A stretch of DNA of 64,000 bases from positions 310,001 to 374,000 of the forward strand of contig CALYLX010000143.1 of NCBI GenBank assembly GCA_944990035.1, read 5' to 3'. This DNA is from Clitopilus passeckerianus (Eukaryota > Basidiomycota > Agaricomycetes > Agaricales > Entolomataceae). This document shows positions 33,701 through 46,023 of this stretch, piece by piece (position 1 is the first letter of the stretch; every line of letters starts with the position of its first letter). The notes under the pieces are model-generated. The model saw nothing but the letters and a program-made list of their open reading frames with translations, searched no databases and was not told the origin of the DNA. The translations under genes were made by a program, and so were the position numbers.

Positions 33701-35184
33701 TAATCTCAGGTGACCAAGCCTGCCGAAAATATCGACGAACCCCTCTAGGGGGCGGGACGTCACCAGCACCCTGACTCCACTACCCAAGGAAAGTAATGTC
33801 TCGAGAAGCTCCCGAATTTTCTTGTCGCTGTATTGGTCTAAGTACTCATCGAGGGCATCGAGTACGATGAAAGACTTGTGGAATAGGCGGATGCTACGGG
33901 AAAGATTCTGCCGGATCTCATTCATCGACAGTCGTGAGTTGTTCTTGCGGTGTGAGTCGAATGCCTCTTCGTACATCTTGGATAACGTTGTCCCAGGGGA
34001 AGCTTCGTATGCCTGTCGACAAAGAGCTTCGAGGACTACCGTCATATTTTGGCGACTACGAAGCTTATAGTCGAAATAGACGAATCCGAGTGCGGCCGTA
34101 GGATGACATCTTCGCAGATAGTTGATGGCGAGGGAGCTGCCCAGCATGAAGCGTCAGCCAGGTATACTTCCGAGAATCCATCCATCACTCACGCAATGAC
34201 GGTCTTTCCAACGCCAGCTATTCGTTTGGTCAGAAATACAGCTACTCTGGCTAGGAGAAAGCAACATACGCATCCCAGGGCACCAGAGAACGCGACTCTG
34301 AGAACCTTCGCAAAATTGCTTGAATTGGTCTGAATTCACGAACCATAGACCCGTGTTTGGCGCCCGCTTCTCAGAAATAGCATTCTGGGTCGTGCGATGA
34401 TCAAAATCGGAGAGCCATTTGGCTACGGTTTCCTGACGATCACCTAGAAGTACGCAGTGAGCGGATGAATGGAGGTCTTGAGAATAACCCACTAGAATCT
34501 AGAGGTACATGAGGTTCCGAAATTATGAAAGAAGTGAGGTGTAAACTTACAGTGGACATGCCAGATCTCTCTGGCGCTCTCAAATTTACCCCCCGTGATA
34601 GTGACATCTTTCGCGTCTTGAAACCAGGCTAAAGAAAGGAAAGGGCTGAGGTCCAAGGGTAGAGGGCTTGTCAATAGAAGGCCTACTGGTGGTGTGGCCG
34701 GCAACATTACTTATGTCACGATTCGTTTGTCCGAGTGGCCTCTGGCCTACAAGGCTATCGTTTCGCACTGATTCCGTGGAAGAATCGTAAACGCTTGGCT
34801 CTGCTTTGGTAGTTAATCTGATGAACCGGTCTGGGGAATCTCATAGTAAGTATAGACGCCCTCTCCACGATACCGAGCCTCACCATCGTTGCGTATCCTA
34901 CTAAACGAGCCTGTCTCCCAACATTGCAAGAAAAGTCTGCGAGTCTCAGGGTCCTCAAGCAGTTCCTTACAGGCTTCGACAGTAGGGCCTGACTGCTTAG
35001 TCGTTGGGTCTGAGCTGACAAGAACCTCCTTGAGAGCAAGCGCCGCAAAGCCAGACGCGGCATCCGATTCGGATGGTAGAAGTCTATATATGTTCCAGTT
35101 ATACTGTGCCAGAATCTCTTTATCGGGGTCCATGGCAAGTCTTTCAGAGGGGAGAGTTTGATTGACTGAGGGGTCTCGAGGCAT
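30790..35184 (-). CDS. NLR-like NACHT-ankyrin protein (NLR2, diverged repeats)
   Basis: Nine exons (34884-35184, 34711-34830, 34551-34628, 34493-34498, 34270-34443, 34193-34217, 33567-34136, 33168-33508, 30790-33113) encode 1312 residues. It is a paralogue of the gene at 20113-24414. The N-terminal block CWETGSFSRIR, the GG motif (VTITGGKF), Walker A GMPGVGKT, Walker B FIVLDALDE and VLVTSR, and the HFTAQEFF block appear in the same order. Exons 4-7 have identical lengths in both genes (6, 174, 25, 570 nt). The C-terminal half holds about 15 ankyrin-type repeats (DxxGxTPLxxA) that have all diverged, so the array is old and not recently homogenised. The in-frame TTG upstream at 35205 is not used here; ATG at 35184 is chosen. 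Confidence 0.88.
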
Positions 35185-35440
35185 CCTCCCAGATGCCTCT
35201 GACAAGCTGTGGGATTGATGAATAGATGCTAAGTTGTGTGTGCAAGAGGCTGTGTTGTTGTGCTGTTGCGTGGTGGAGTTGCTTGATCAATCTGAATTTG
35301 ATACAGTGGAAAGAAATTGACATTTGTCGAATAAAATCGTGGAGAGCAGCGACTAAAGAGTTGATAGAGAAAGCGAGAGCTTATAAATTACGGTAATACA
35401 CGAATACACCCTAGTAGACAAGCTTTAATCGCACGAGAGG

Positions 35441-36853
35441 CTATCTCCCGCCAACCAGCCCACTCCTCAAGCCGTAAGGACCATTCATCCCAAATCCCAC
35501 ACCAGCAGCCTGCAAACCCGCACTTCCCAGAGCACCCATTCCCATCCCCACACCCGTGTGGTTCTGGTTAGCCCCAACCTGCTGCCCATGCCCAAGAGCT
35601 TGCCCATGAACCTGGTTGTGGCCTTCCCTCGAGTTGCTTATCTGCGCACTTCCTCGATCTTCCCTTTCTGCGATGGTCACACCCATACCCATACCGGTCC
35701 CGCCTAGACCCCCGTGTCCGTTGACACCGTTCTGGCTGAAGGTCTGCCCTAGACCGTAAAGTTTCCCAGAGAATTCGTGGTCGTCGATAGAATCATTGAA
35801 GTACTTTTGGCGAAGCTTGAAGAAGGTTTGGGATGTTAACAGGGAATCTGTTCCTGTAGATGGAGTTGTCGTCGGCCGGGGAATCTGAACAACCTTTAGA
35901 ACCATGGGGTGGAGAGGATGAGGAACAGCAGCTTACGCCCAGTTCATCGCCCAGTTCTACCAAACCACCCTTCACTTGTATTCCTACATTTCCTGCACTT
36001 CCCTTCACGACGTTGTTACTCCTCATTAAGTACTTCAGGTCGTATACCGTCGGGAACCATTTTCTTAGCAGCTTGAAGAATTCGTCCTCCGTTGTCGGCA
36101 GCGATGATGCCGTCAGTAGGGAGACGAAGTACCCAAAGTCATAGCCACTGCGAGAGGGCTGCAATGAGAACCAATATCGAAAGCGAACCAAAAGTCGTCC
36201 TGACCTGTGGAATCCAATCCATCTCACACCTTCCTCAAGCACCAACCCACTAGTGATCATCAACTCTGCAAAATCATTTGGCAGGATGCCTATGCTTTCA
36301 TGCTGCTGGAAATCGAAGCCACATTTTTGTAGATGTTCGACAGAGTCTGGGGAGTAAATGTCGTCGCTAGACAGTAGCCATTATCAGTATAATGCAAGGC
36401 GTGCAGTTGAAACTGGTACACACTTGACGCTGAACCTGAAGTTAAATTGCCATGTGCCGCCTTCTTCTGGCGTATTCCCTTCCTCGTCTGCCAGCGTAAT
36501 ACCGACCTATGAGGTGCTTGTTTAATTTAACAAAGCCAGGACAGTAGCATATGAAGGGACATACCTGAATAATCTTCAGGAGATCGACATTACACCTCAT
36601 TGTTTGGTAATGATAATCCGATGAAGTCTTGAAGGACCCTATTGGGCGAGCCACAACACCGGGAAACTCTGTATCCTGAGCAGGTAGACAGTAGAAAGCA
36701 GACGCAAAGAAAAATCGTCAAGTCAGTTTGCAGCCACAAAGGAAGGTAGAACGGTCTGACCATGGCAATGTAATTGTACTTTTCCACCAAATCTCTGATG
36801 TTCCGCATCTCCGCCTCCAAATTGGGGGCCCATACCTCCGTTATTTGCGACAT
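35441..36853 (-). CDS. POP2: CCR4-NOT deadenylase subunit Pop2/Caf1
   Basis: Six exons (36761-36853, 36565-36675, 36424-36506, 36205-36366, 35937-36147, 35441-35884) encode 367 residues. The DEDD nuclease signature is complete by eye: DTEFPG (residues 32-37, D and E), HSGYDFGY with [10 protein letters not shown] with D, and the C-terminal [15 protein letters not shown] block. ITEVWAPNL and VVARPIGSF are near-invariant Caf1 words. The enzyme shortens mRNA poly(A) tails in the cytoplasmic CCR4-NOT complex. The catalytic domain ends near residue 275; the last 90 residues form a Gly/Asn/Gln-rich tail not present in animal CNOT7. The neighbour upstream (NLR2) is on the same strand; 256 bp separates NLR2's start from this stop. 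Confidence 0.96.
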
Positions 36854-37547
36854 GTCACCACCAATGGCTTGCGGTTATTACGTTCCGCGTGATTCTCGGG
36901 TACCGGTAGCGTTTAAGCTGGATATCGGGTGTCTTGGATTGGCAGTCCTGGCGCTACAAGGTTCGGGTTTCTCCCAATGAGGATCGTTAAGTGGGCAGAA
37001 AGCTTTCTGCCTCGGCTGACTCTTCTGTATTCCGTCCTTCCTTTGCGCTACGTCTTCTTCTGGCCAGAAAGCTGGCACAGTAGCAGTTATAGATGCAGGC
37101 TGGCAGGCAACGACGATTCGATGGAAAGGTGAATGTGGTTATGTAATCCGGACGCGTCGCAGAGAACACTCTGAAAGCCTCAGACGGCGAGAGGAAGAGG
37201 AAGCAAGAATACATTGATATTTAATTTCAGCTAGTCTTGATACAAACAAGATAGGTAGTGTCTAAACAACAGCGGTGGGATGAGTTAGGATAAAGCTATA
37301 GCTACGAGTAGTAAGTACTGAGGTAAATAGTCGATTCAAGAGTGGCGGTTATGGTTTTCTTCATAAATTATCACTAGCCAATAAATATCCTTCTCCAGCC
37401 TAGCAAGGGAGCAAGCAATGGATATAGTACAGTGTCCGTCCTAGGTACCCAAGCCCAAGATTCAAGACGATGAATCAAAAACGAAGCAGCAAGAAGAAAG
37501 TAAAACAACGAGGAGTGGAGAAGGAGCTGCACCTAGTAATACAAAGC
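36854..37547. other. Intergenic region
   Basis: This is the POP2 promoter side and the 3' flank of the first Zn2Cys6 regulator. Short frames on both strands, none with family or splice support. No repeat is recognised. Confidence 0.5.
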
Positions 37548-40500
37548 TTAGAACCAAGCCATATAGCTGGTATCTTCCAGCTGCACCGTCAATGCTCCAT
37601 AATCAAGATTGAATTCCTCCTTCCCATCCACCCTTGGGCTGTTTGGCACGAACAGCTTCTGCCTATCGGCGTGCAGCTGCTGCGCTGTAGGCAGAGGTTG
37701 CGGCTGATTCCTGTGCGTAGGAGGGAATCCCTTGGCGCTCGAGCTTGATCCAGGCGTCGGTGTCGTGCTGCCATACTTGTAGACGTCTGGTAGCCAGCTC
37801 TCCTGCACGGATACATAATCCCTCAACGGCATGTGGCTTGGTACAGGTGTGGGCGGTAAAGCCATCGAAGTTGCACTCGACTTCATCTCTTCAGCGAACC
37901 GCAGGAGAGTGCGGTGTACATTTTGGAACGAAGCTGGCAGCCTAGGCTGCTCTCCGGGTGCGAGGACACGGGGGTAGGGGTTTGACGCTTGGTATTGATC
38001 CTGAGATGACGAGGAGCGATGTAATTTCAGGCAAGCATGTGCTTTTTGGGAAAGCTTTTCGACGAGGGGCTAAAATGATGCACTCAGTAAGAGCTGCTAG
38101 TCTGAAAAGACAACACATACCAGAATCTGGCTGCTAGCGGGGAGAACAGTTGATGCCTTCTTGAACAAATGGCAAACCTTTTCCAGCTCAAAAGCAGCAC
38201 TATTGGCGAACGGGGTCAGAGGAGCTCGGAATACAATCAACGAGAGCGTGACCTAGCAAAAAAGTGAGAACTAGAATCAGCCAATGCAACCAGAGCATTT
38301 AGAAGGATGCTTACCGCTGCAGAGTACGCGTTAATCCACAGATATAAGAACCTCGCACTCAGCTGAGGTTCCTTGCTGAACAAGATGTCCAGAGCGTCAG
38401 TGAGAGTGGCAGCACCGAGGTATGTCGCCAGAACAGAAGGTGCATAAGGATGGTTGATATCCAATGCATCAGCGCTGTTCATGGCTTCTGTGAAGAACCG
38501 ACGATGAAGCTGTAGTAGGGCTATCCCGGGTACATCCAATCAGTTCGAGTTCAGATCGGACAGGTAAGTGCCACCCACCAATTTCACGGCTACTAGCCAC
38601 CATTGCCCTCTGCATGGCAAGGAATGGAGGTTCGTCCTGGGAGTGATGTCGCCTGTCCCGTAGAACATCAGGAACTTCAAAATCTCTGACTTCATTGTCC
38701 AAGTCAAGGACCTTGGCGTAGGTGAGAGGGGCATTCGTGTTCACGATGGCTTCAAGAACGGGCGTGAGGCAGTGGATGAAGAACTTGTGCTTCCAGTCAT
38801 GATCTGCAGGAAATAGTCATTGAGCGGCGTGTGAATGTGAAGGAGGGGAAATGGCTTACATATAGCTTCTTGCCTAGGCACGTAAAGACCAGGCCCGTGG
38901 AACGAAGGAGTACGGACATCCACATGCGAGAGGCAAATAGATGGAGGTCGGCCCAAGGACAAGCTCTGCAAATCAAAATGTTAGATTTTGGAAGGCGGAA
39001 TGGGGGGATGAGACCAACCATTCGAGCATCTATGTTCAGCAGCTCCCAAAATATCGCTCGACGCCTTTCATCTTCTTCAGGTAAACCTCTCAATCGAGGG
39101 CTGTCGCGGTCTATTTCTCAGTGAGTAATTTGCCTAGTACAGGTGAAATCGAAGAAACGCACGTAAACCCAACTAAAAGGCGCAAAGCATCAGTATGACG
39201 CAAGTTTTCAGCACGAAAGAACACCTACCCCTTGTGCAAGTTTGGCCACAAAGCCCATTAAATTCCAAGCATATCCAACTGCCTTCCTGTTGTCCGAAAA
39301 GATGAGGTGCCACCAAATCATGTAGAACTGCGGGCACACGAATGATACATCAGCAACCTCCCCAAATCTATGCTCACGAAAATCTTACCAGTGTATGCAA
39401 CACATCGAAGTCGGGTTCCTCCATGAGCGGAATCTCACACACCGCCGCTCTCGCAAGATGATGGTATGCTTCGCCATAGAGGTTTCCGATCGGCTTTCGT
39501 AAATCCACGATCGAGCCAACAGAGAGCATCATCAATAGAAGCGCCAGCCGACGAGGTCGCAAATCCTCAATATCACTGTGGTAAACGTGATGGATGAGAT
39601 TTTGCAAGAAGGTTTCGGATGCATCGATGTGATACCTGGATAGAACGTTCAGTCAGCATCTGCATCTTCAATTCAGTCTCGGAAGCAAGAGAAGCACAAC
39701 GACCCCGAGGAGAACGGAGCGGCCAGGTGGAACGAGGTGATCCTCTGGGAACACTCCTGACCACTCCCATCTACCCGGACCCTTCATCCCCGGTGATTGC
39801 GGTAACAATTGATAAACGAGACAAACCCGGCGGGAAAGTCTAACATAATTTGGTGGAGACGGGAAAGAAGCGGCGGCGGAAAATGACGAAGGGGAAACGA
39901 CTCGCGTAAGGAAGTGGGAGACTTACTGCCAAAGTGCATTCTTCTGCGCCGACTCGCACGTAGCCATTGCCTCCTCTTGAGGGGGCAGTGCCTCACGGAT
40001 CGATTGACGAATCCTCAGATCAACGGCCCAGGGGAACGGGAACGTTGCACTGAGTTGAAGTACGTCCTTAGGTACCTCAGGAGGGCCAGGCTTCGTCCTC
40101 GTGGTTGACGTGTTTTGGGGCTTCTGAGGTAACAACTTTTCGCCATTGGGTGGTGATGTGGAACCTATGGGGCGATAAGGAGGCTGCGATATTGCTGGCG
40201 GAGGACCGGGGGGCAATTGAGGTGGCTGAGTGGTCCCATATAAGTCTTCGGACGTTTTGATGCGAAGGAGGTCTGTATTGAGGAGAGGGTGTGGTTCCTT
40301 AGACACCTTGGCCTGGACAGACGCCAGAGCTTCTTCAAGGTCACGAACACGATCAGAAAGTGTCGTGATTTTTTCATGAAGCTGTTCAGTGTTTGCAAGG
40401 ATGAACCTAAATAAAACAGTCAGCTGCCGTGCACAATTCCGGTCGGGCTATGAAACGCACCGACTACCCCTGCCAGATGTGAGAGCACCTGTAAAGACAC

Positions 40501-41095
40501 AGAAGTTAAGAAAACGTATTGAATCATGTTTGTTGGACCGAAGTACCTTCTGGGCAGAGACTGCCGCAACCTCGTTTGACGCATGACTAGGAAGTTGAAT
40601 TTGCTCAGTTAGCAAATCAAATGGATCACAGGGTTTTTAATACACCAACCTGGCAGGGGAAAACACGATCGCACTAGAGAACGTTAGACGTGTATAATCG
40701 CCGAGTGATAACAAGAGCCTGCCTTGAGCTTCAATCTAAAAAGGCCGCGAACGTTAGTTCCATCCACTTGATTATTGTATGGGAACGATCACATACCTCC
40801 GACATTCTTTGCACGAGAGTTTTCGGCCTTTTTCCTTGCCATTATTGCTAGCAGCTTGTGTAGTTTCTTGTGTCTTGAGTTGGGAAGTCGATGTCGACGG
40901 TACGGGGCCATGATTCGATTTTTCCGCTGGATAGTCCCCAGATACGGAGACAAATCCGGGTTCGTGGTTGTAACCGGCGGCAACGAAGCCGCTCCGCTGA
41001 CGTTTAACGCCATGAGGATTCAAAGCTTCTTCCTCGTCGACGTCCATTGAGGTTCGTGAAGGGGAAGGGTTATCGTAGGGGGACCCCGAGAGCAT
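37548..41095 (-). CDS. Zn2Cys6 fungal-specific transcription factor (TF A)
   Basis: Fifteen exons: 40797-41095, 40723-40735, 40650-40673, 40547-40586, 40461-40488, 39927-40406, 39389-39635, 39229-39327, 39163-39172, 39019-39110, 38860-38965, 38579-38803, 38315-38520, 38121-38252, 37548-38069. They encode 840 residues. The binuclear zinc cluster near residue 95 reads SCKECRRLKLKCDR, then FPCQSCVKRGCGSLC, followed by a coiled dimerisation helix. The middle holds the fungal_trans regulatory domain with LGLHRD, RRRAIFWELL and LSLGRPPSI. This is a nuclear DNA-binding regulator of unknown targets; the Pro/Ser-rich N-terminus and tail are variable. The second exon is 13 nt and its downstream intron starts with GC. 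One intron (39636-39926, 291 nt) is far longer than the rest. Confidence 0.9.
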
Positions 41096-41546
41096 TGCAA
41101 GAGGGTGAAGATGGATGGTGCTATTTCGAAGAACCTGGTAAAAGGCTTGCCGCTCAAAAGTGACGGTTTATCCCCGTGACTGCCGGGGCAAAGGCACCGA
41201 GCCAAACTCCCACGTTCTCGCTGTATTTTATCAGCTTTTGCCCATATTCGGGCGATCGTTGATGTCCTCGAGGACCAATTTACAGTGCGAGCGAAACGGA
41301 TTGCGAATCATTCGGAGTTCTAGCAGAGGGAGCGGCAGGCTGTCAGTCAAAAGTAAACACCAATTCAGTTCGTGTAGTCATAAGAACAAAGTAATACATA
41401 CACCAGCAAGAGATATATACAACAACAGGAGTGTACGAACGAAAGTATCATATGGCACAAGGTTATCTAGATTGAACCGAACTAGGAGTTAGGGGGTAAA
41501 TATTGTACGGCAGAGGAATGATGACTCGGTCAAAGAAATGGTATAA
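41096..41546. other. Intergenic region between tandem regulators
   Basis: About 450 bp lie between the 5' end of TF A and the 3' end of TF B, both on the minus strand. It must hold the TF A promoter. No TATA box is obvious. Confidence 0.5.
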
Positions 41547-44500
41547 CTAGAAGAACGACATCCAAGGTTGGTCGCTCGATGAGTTGAAGGCGCCAAGTTC
41601 CAGGTTTAGGGAATCCACCGAAATCAGTTTCGACGTAGATTGGATGGGATGTGATTGACCCTGGCCATTCTCCAGGTTGGGTGGCAATGATCCAAATGCA
41701 GGTCCATTTGTGGTATCGCCCTTATGAGCGTCCTTGGAAGGAGGGGTCGTGTCGTAGTCTTGTGAGTACAAGCTTGGCAGGACCGGAGAGGTTCCGGGCA
41801 TATTTGGCGGTGGCGGCATCCAAAAGTGAGATGGTGGGCAATGCGAGGCAACTGGACCTGAGCAGTTGCAGGGTTTGCGATTAGGGAACATTAATTTCGC
41901 TCTCTGATGGACCTCTGCGATACACTGGCCCAGGCTACGATGTGTCTTTGAGAACGGGTCTGCGCCAGTAATCGGGGCAGGGGGAGAAGGAGATGCGATA
42001 AACCTTCCATTCATGGTCATCGAGATATCCCCTCCGAAATCATGTTGATCCAGCTGTTCCTCTCCAACGACATGTTGGAGCATGAGCTGCACTTCCTGCC
42101 CTTCTGACCACCTGTTATAGATATCATTCGCCTTGATGACCATTCGTTCCAGGATCGGCTGCAAAGATCAGGAAAAGATATATGAAAAGTTCCACGAATG
42201 AATAGGAAATCGGCAATCATTAGTAAAAACTCCACGTAAAACTGGACCGGCGGCTTACAATGACTTGTTGTGCACGCGGACATGTGTCCTTCGCTTGCTT
42301 GAACAACCCTCTTGCCCTCTCAAGTTCCTGCAGGACCGCAGGTGACAGGCATGTAAATGGGGCTCTTGACACGAGGAGACACAACGCGACCTATCAAGGG
42401 AAACACAGAAATGAAAAGATTTTAGGTTAATATTCTGTTCATTTCCACGATCAAGCAGATCACGCAAAACGGATGACGTACAGCTGCGGAGAAGGCATTT
42501 GACCAATATCCGAGGATCCGCGCTGTTAATTGTGGTTCGCGATGATAGAGGTCTTGCACGGTTGCAATCATCCTGGAGGCACTCAAAAATACAGCGACCA
42601 CAGACGGCGCGTATTTGTGCCGGCGGTTGAAGGCTTCTTCTGGACCGCTCAGGGCTCGAGTGAAATAGGACCGATGCAGTTGCAACAGAACTAATGAAAG
42701 CACCGAGTGAGCATACGGTCGGCAAATATGACAGTGGTGGGGAGAATGCGGGGAACGGAATGAGGTGGCAAGATGGAAGAGGAAATCAACTACCCACCAG
42801 CTTCAAGCGCAATAGCAAGCGATGCTTTCTGCATGTATAGTGGCCGGTCCCTAGGTATCGTGTTCCTCAAGGGTTGTGGGAAGGAAAAGTCACGGATTTT
42901 GGTGTCAAGGTCAATCACAATTGAATAGTCGAGCGAGGGTTGCGAGATGACATCCAGTACAGGTGCCAGACACGATACGTACCAAGAATGTTTCCATTCT
43001 TGATCTGTGGGACCACGTCACGTCGCATAAACAATTGGTGCGGTAAAGGATGGTGTTTTGAACGGACGTACACGCATGGAAACCTAGCGATGGGTCGGTC
43101 CCATAATCCGGAGTATACGACGGGCGTGGGCAATCCATATATTTGACATTCAACGATGGAGGCCTTCCAAGCGAAAGTGACTTCATAGGACCGAGATTAG
43201 GCCGGTAGATAACCCAGTGAATCGTTTATCAACTTACGAGGCGGGCATCAAGATAGAGGAGTTCCCAAAACAGAGATCTACGTTTCTCTACTTCCTCTGG
43301 TATGACCTTGGAGCCGCCGCCTCCACGATCTATGAAGCAGAGTCCAGGTCCAGGAGTCCGGAGTAGAACAAGAAAAGCGTCACTTACGCAGTCCGATCTA
43401 CAAATAGAACGTGTCAGTATAATGTATCCCCAGCACAATCGATAACCCAGGTGGAGGGCAGGTAAGAGAAGGGCTACTCACACTTTGCGCCAGCTTCGCC
43501 GTCAAACCCATCAAACCCCAAGCATACCCAGCTGCCTTCTTCTTATCCGAGAAGACCATAAGATACCAAATTTCATAAAATAGCGCCGTAATTGTCTCCA
43601 CATTCGTCTCCTCCATTACCGGGATCTCACAAAGGGCAGCTCTCGCATTTTGATGATACCTCTCCGCATCAGGTGAGTCGGGGCCTCTATGCTTAATATC
43701 CACCAGGCATCCAACAGCGAGGATCATAAATAGAAGGGCAAGACGGCGGGGTGAGAGTTCTTCTGTAGCACTGGTATAACAATGGTGTGCAAGATTGGGG
43801 AAGAAGGTTTCGCTTGGATGAGGGTTGTATCTGGAATGATGACGACAGATGAGTTGGAGACTCGATCAAGTCAGTAAAGGAACATACTGCCAGAGAGCGT
43901 TTTCTAATGCCTGTTGCCATAGGTGTTCGGCCTCAGTGCGGTCAGGAAGCATTCCGCGTATGTATTCCCGCAACTTGAGGTTTGGTTCCGGAGACACATT
44001 GTCTGGTAGAGGATACGACTGGCTTAGGCGAACGACTTCGGCGAACATAGCGTCAGGCGATTCATCAGTCCTAGAACGAGTCTGGAGCAAGAAATTATGG
44101 ATGGGTGGTATGATATAACCAGAGGATGGGAGGGACATACCGTTGATAGCGATAGCTTGGGTTTCACATCCTCGTTGTCAACATTCATCGCATTCGAAGT
44201 ACCAGCCTGTGGCCCGGATTTCCCAGGTGACGACGATGAGTGGGGTTCTGGCCCAGCCTGTGTGTTCCCGTAGAGGCCCATGGTACTCTTGACTCCAGCG
44301 AATTCTGGGCCTAGGAGTGGGTGGGGCTCTGGTGAACATTGCGTTTGTAGTTGCTCCAATGCCTCTTCAAGCTGCCTTATCCTTTCGCTCATTTCATGAA
44401 TTTTGTCATGAAGTTGCTCGGTATTGGCGAGAATAAATCGTGTTCCCTTCCCCGAAACCAGTACACCTACGAAGGAATCATCGTCAGGAAACATTTACGA

Positions 44501-45057
44501 TAGGATAGAGATATTAGGTCACCTTCAGGACATATCTCTGCGCAGCCTCGTTTCTAGGTACATGAAAAGGTTAACGATCGTTATCTCAGCAAAGCCTTGG
44601 CAATTACCTTGCATGAAGCACAAGGGAAATTGCGGTCGCACTAAGAAGGGGCGCATGATGAGTGGGAGTCAGGGTTACCACCAACGGACTTTGGAGGACC
44701 AACCTTGAGCTTCAGCCTATCGCAAAAACATGGAAGTCGTCAGCCTTGGAGAACACACACGAGGCTGAGGCACAGCAAGACGCACCGGCGGCATTCGCAA
44801 CATGACAAGGGGGCCTGAAATGATTCATCAAGAGGTCAAAAACAGTTATAGCCAAGAACGCTCTGCGGGCGTACCTTCTTGCCTCCCGGTTTTTTCATAA
44901 CATTCCCCTCAGTAATAAATATATGATCAATAGGTTGCGCTTGAGCAGGGTCATTCTGGTGAGGTTCCTCGCTAGCAGCAGATTTCCTCTGCCTCTTAAG
45001 AGGACGAGAGTCGTTTAGATCATGAAGGGACGCCTCCATAGTGGCGGAGGGGGCCAT
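41547..45057 (-). CDS. Zn2Cys6 fungal-specific transcription factor (TF B), paralogue of TF A
   Basis: Fifteen exons: 44875-45057, 44786-44814, 44704-44716, 44608-44640, 44523-44553, 44141-44466, 43888-44081, 43482-43830, 43388-43397, 43238-43329, 43072-43180, 42798-43004, 42482-42690, 42259-42390, 41547-42158. They encode 842 residues. The zinc cluster reads SCCECRRLKLKCDR, then FPCASCKKRGCAEIC. The regulatory domain shows IGLHRG, RRSLFWELL and LSLGRPPSL. Exon order and several exact exon lengths (13, 10, 92, 132 nt) match TF A, so the pair arose by tandem duplication. It is probably nuclear, with targets unknown. Upstream in-frame ATGs exist (45168); the 45057 start is chosen for similarity in N-terminal length and is uncertain. 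Confidence 0.88.
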
Positions 45058-46023
45058 AATTTGAGGCCTGCGTGCGATTCGGAGGAGAGCTGAAGGTGGT
45101 AAACGGATGGCCTGATCTGCTGTGATATAGTTTACCTGGTAGCCCAGCCCGTGACTGCTGCTGACCAATAACCAAAACTGGGCGACAAGGAACAGAACAG
45201 CCTTTCAATGGTCTCCTCCCATCATTTGATCCCTGCTAACATTCCACGAGGGACCCACAGGCTTCTTTTCACTCGGGAATCCAATGTCCGCGTAAAATGA
45301 GACGCACATGTGCTTTGCTACAGCGGAAAGCCAAAATATCAGTCTTCACAGCCCAAGACTTCCAAAAAAAACGATGCTTGCAAGGACAAGTCGCAGTCAT
45401 GCATATCAAGTGGAAGAGTGGGAGAGATCAACAAATGGAGCAGTCATGAACAAAAAGACACGCCACAGGGTATTAGATTCCACGCCACTCGTAAACCCCT
45501 TTAGGAAGTAAAGGTTCCTTTTCCGGTCCTTTTCCTTCGCCATTCCCGGTCATGCCGCCCCTGAAAACTACCCTCAACGCTTGCACTTTCATTGTTCTCT
45601 CCCCACAGCACCACTCCTCCTCACAATAGATCACAAAAGACCTCTCATTGCGCCTATACCACCACCATCTAGGCGAAACATACTCTGGTCGCGAGAATCA
45701 CGGAGGGTGCCGAAATCTAGATTGCTGTCTTGCAATGTCCACAGACGGGGTGATCGCGTGCCATCGCCTTCCGTCCAACAGGATTCTCTGCCTTCCACGC
45801 TCAAGCTCACGCGCTCAAGAGCTCACATGCCGAAGCCTGTTCATCAGCCGGACTTTTGACTGAATGCACTTGTGCTGTGCAGAGTACTCTGGAATAACAA
45901 CGAGTTTTCCTCTAATGATCTCCAACGGAATACGATCCACGACTCCGTCATTTCTTTATGACGACCGTCAATAGACTCTCGGAACAGAGGACTCAGGGCT
46001 GCACCTACACTTGACATCAAACG
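45058..46023. other. Intergenic region
   Basis: This is the promoter side of TF B. Overlapping 60-90 codon frames at 45300-45860 on the plus strand show no family, no start context and no splice partner. No repeat is seen. Confidence 0.45.

Noticed and set aside
35185..35205. TTG start for NLR2
   Set aside because: ATG at 35184 is in frame a few codons on; non-ATG starts are not expected here.
45581..45863. Overlapping plus-strand frames
   Set aside because: Two overlapping frames of similar length without splice sites or family; likely chance.
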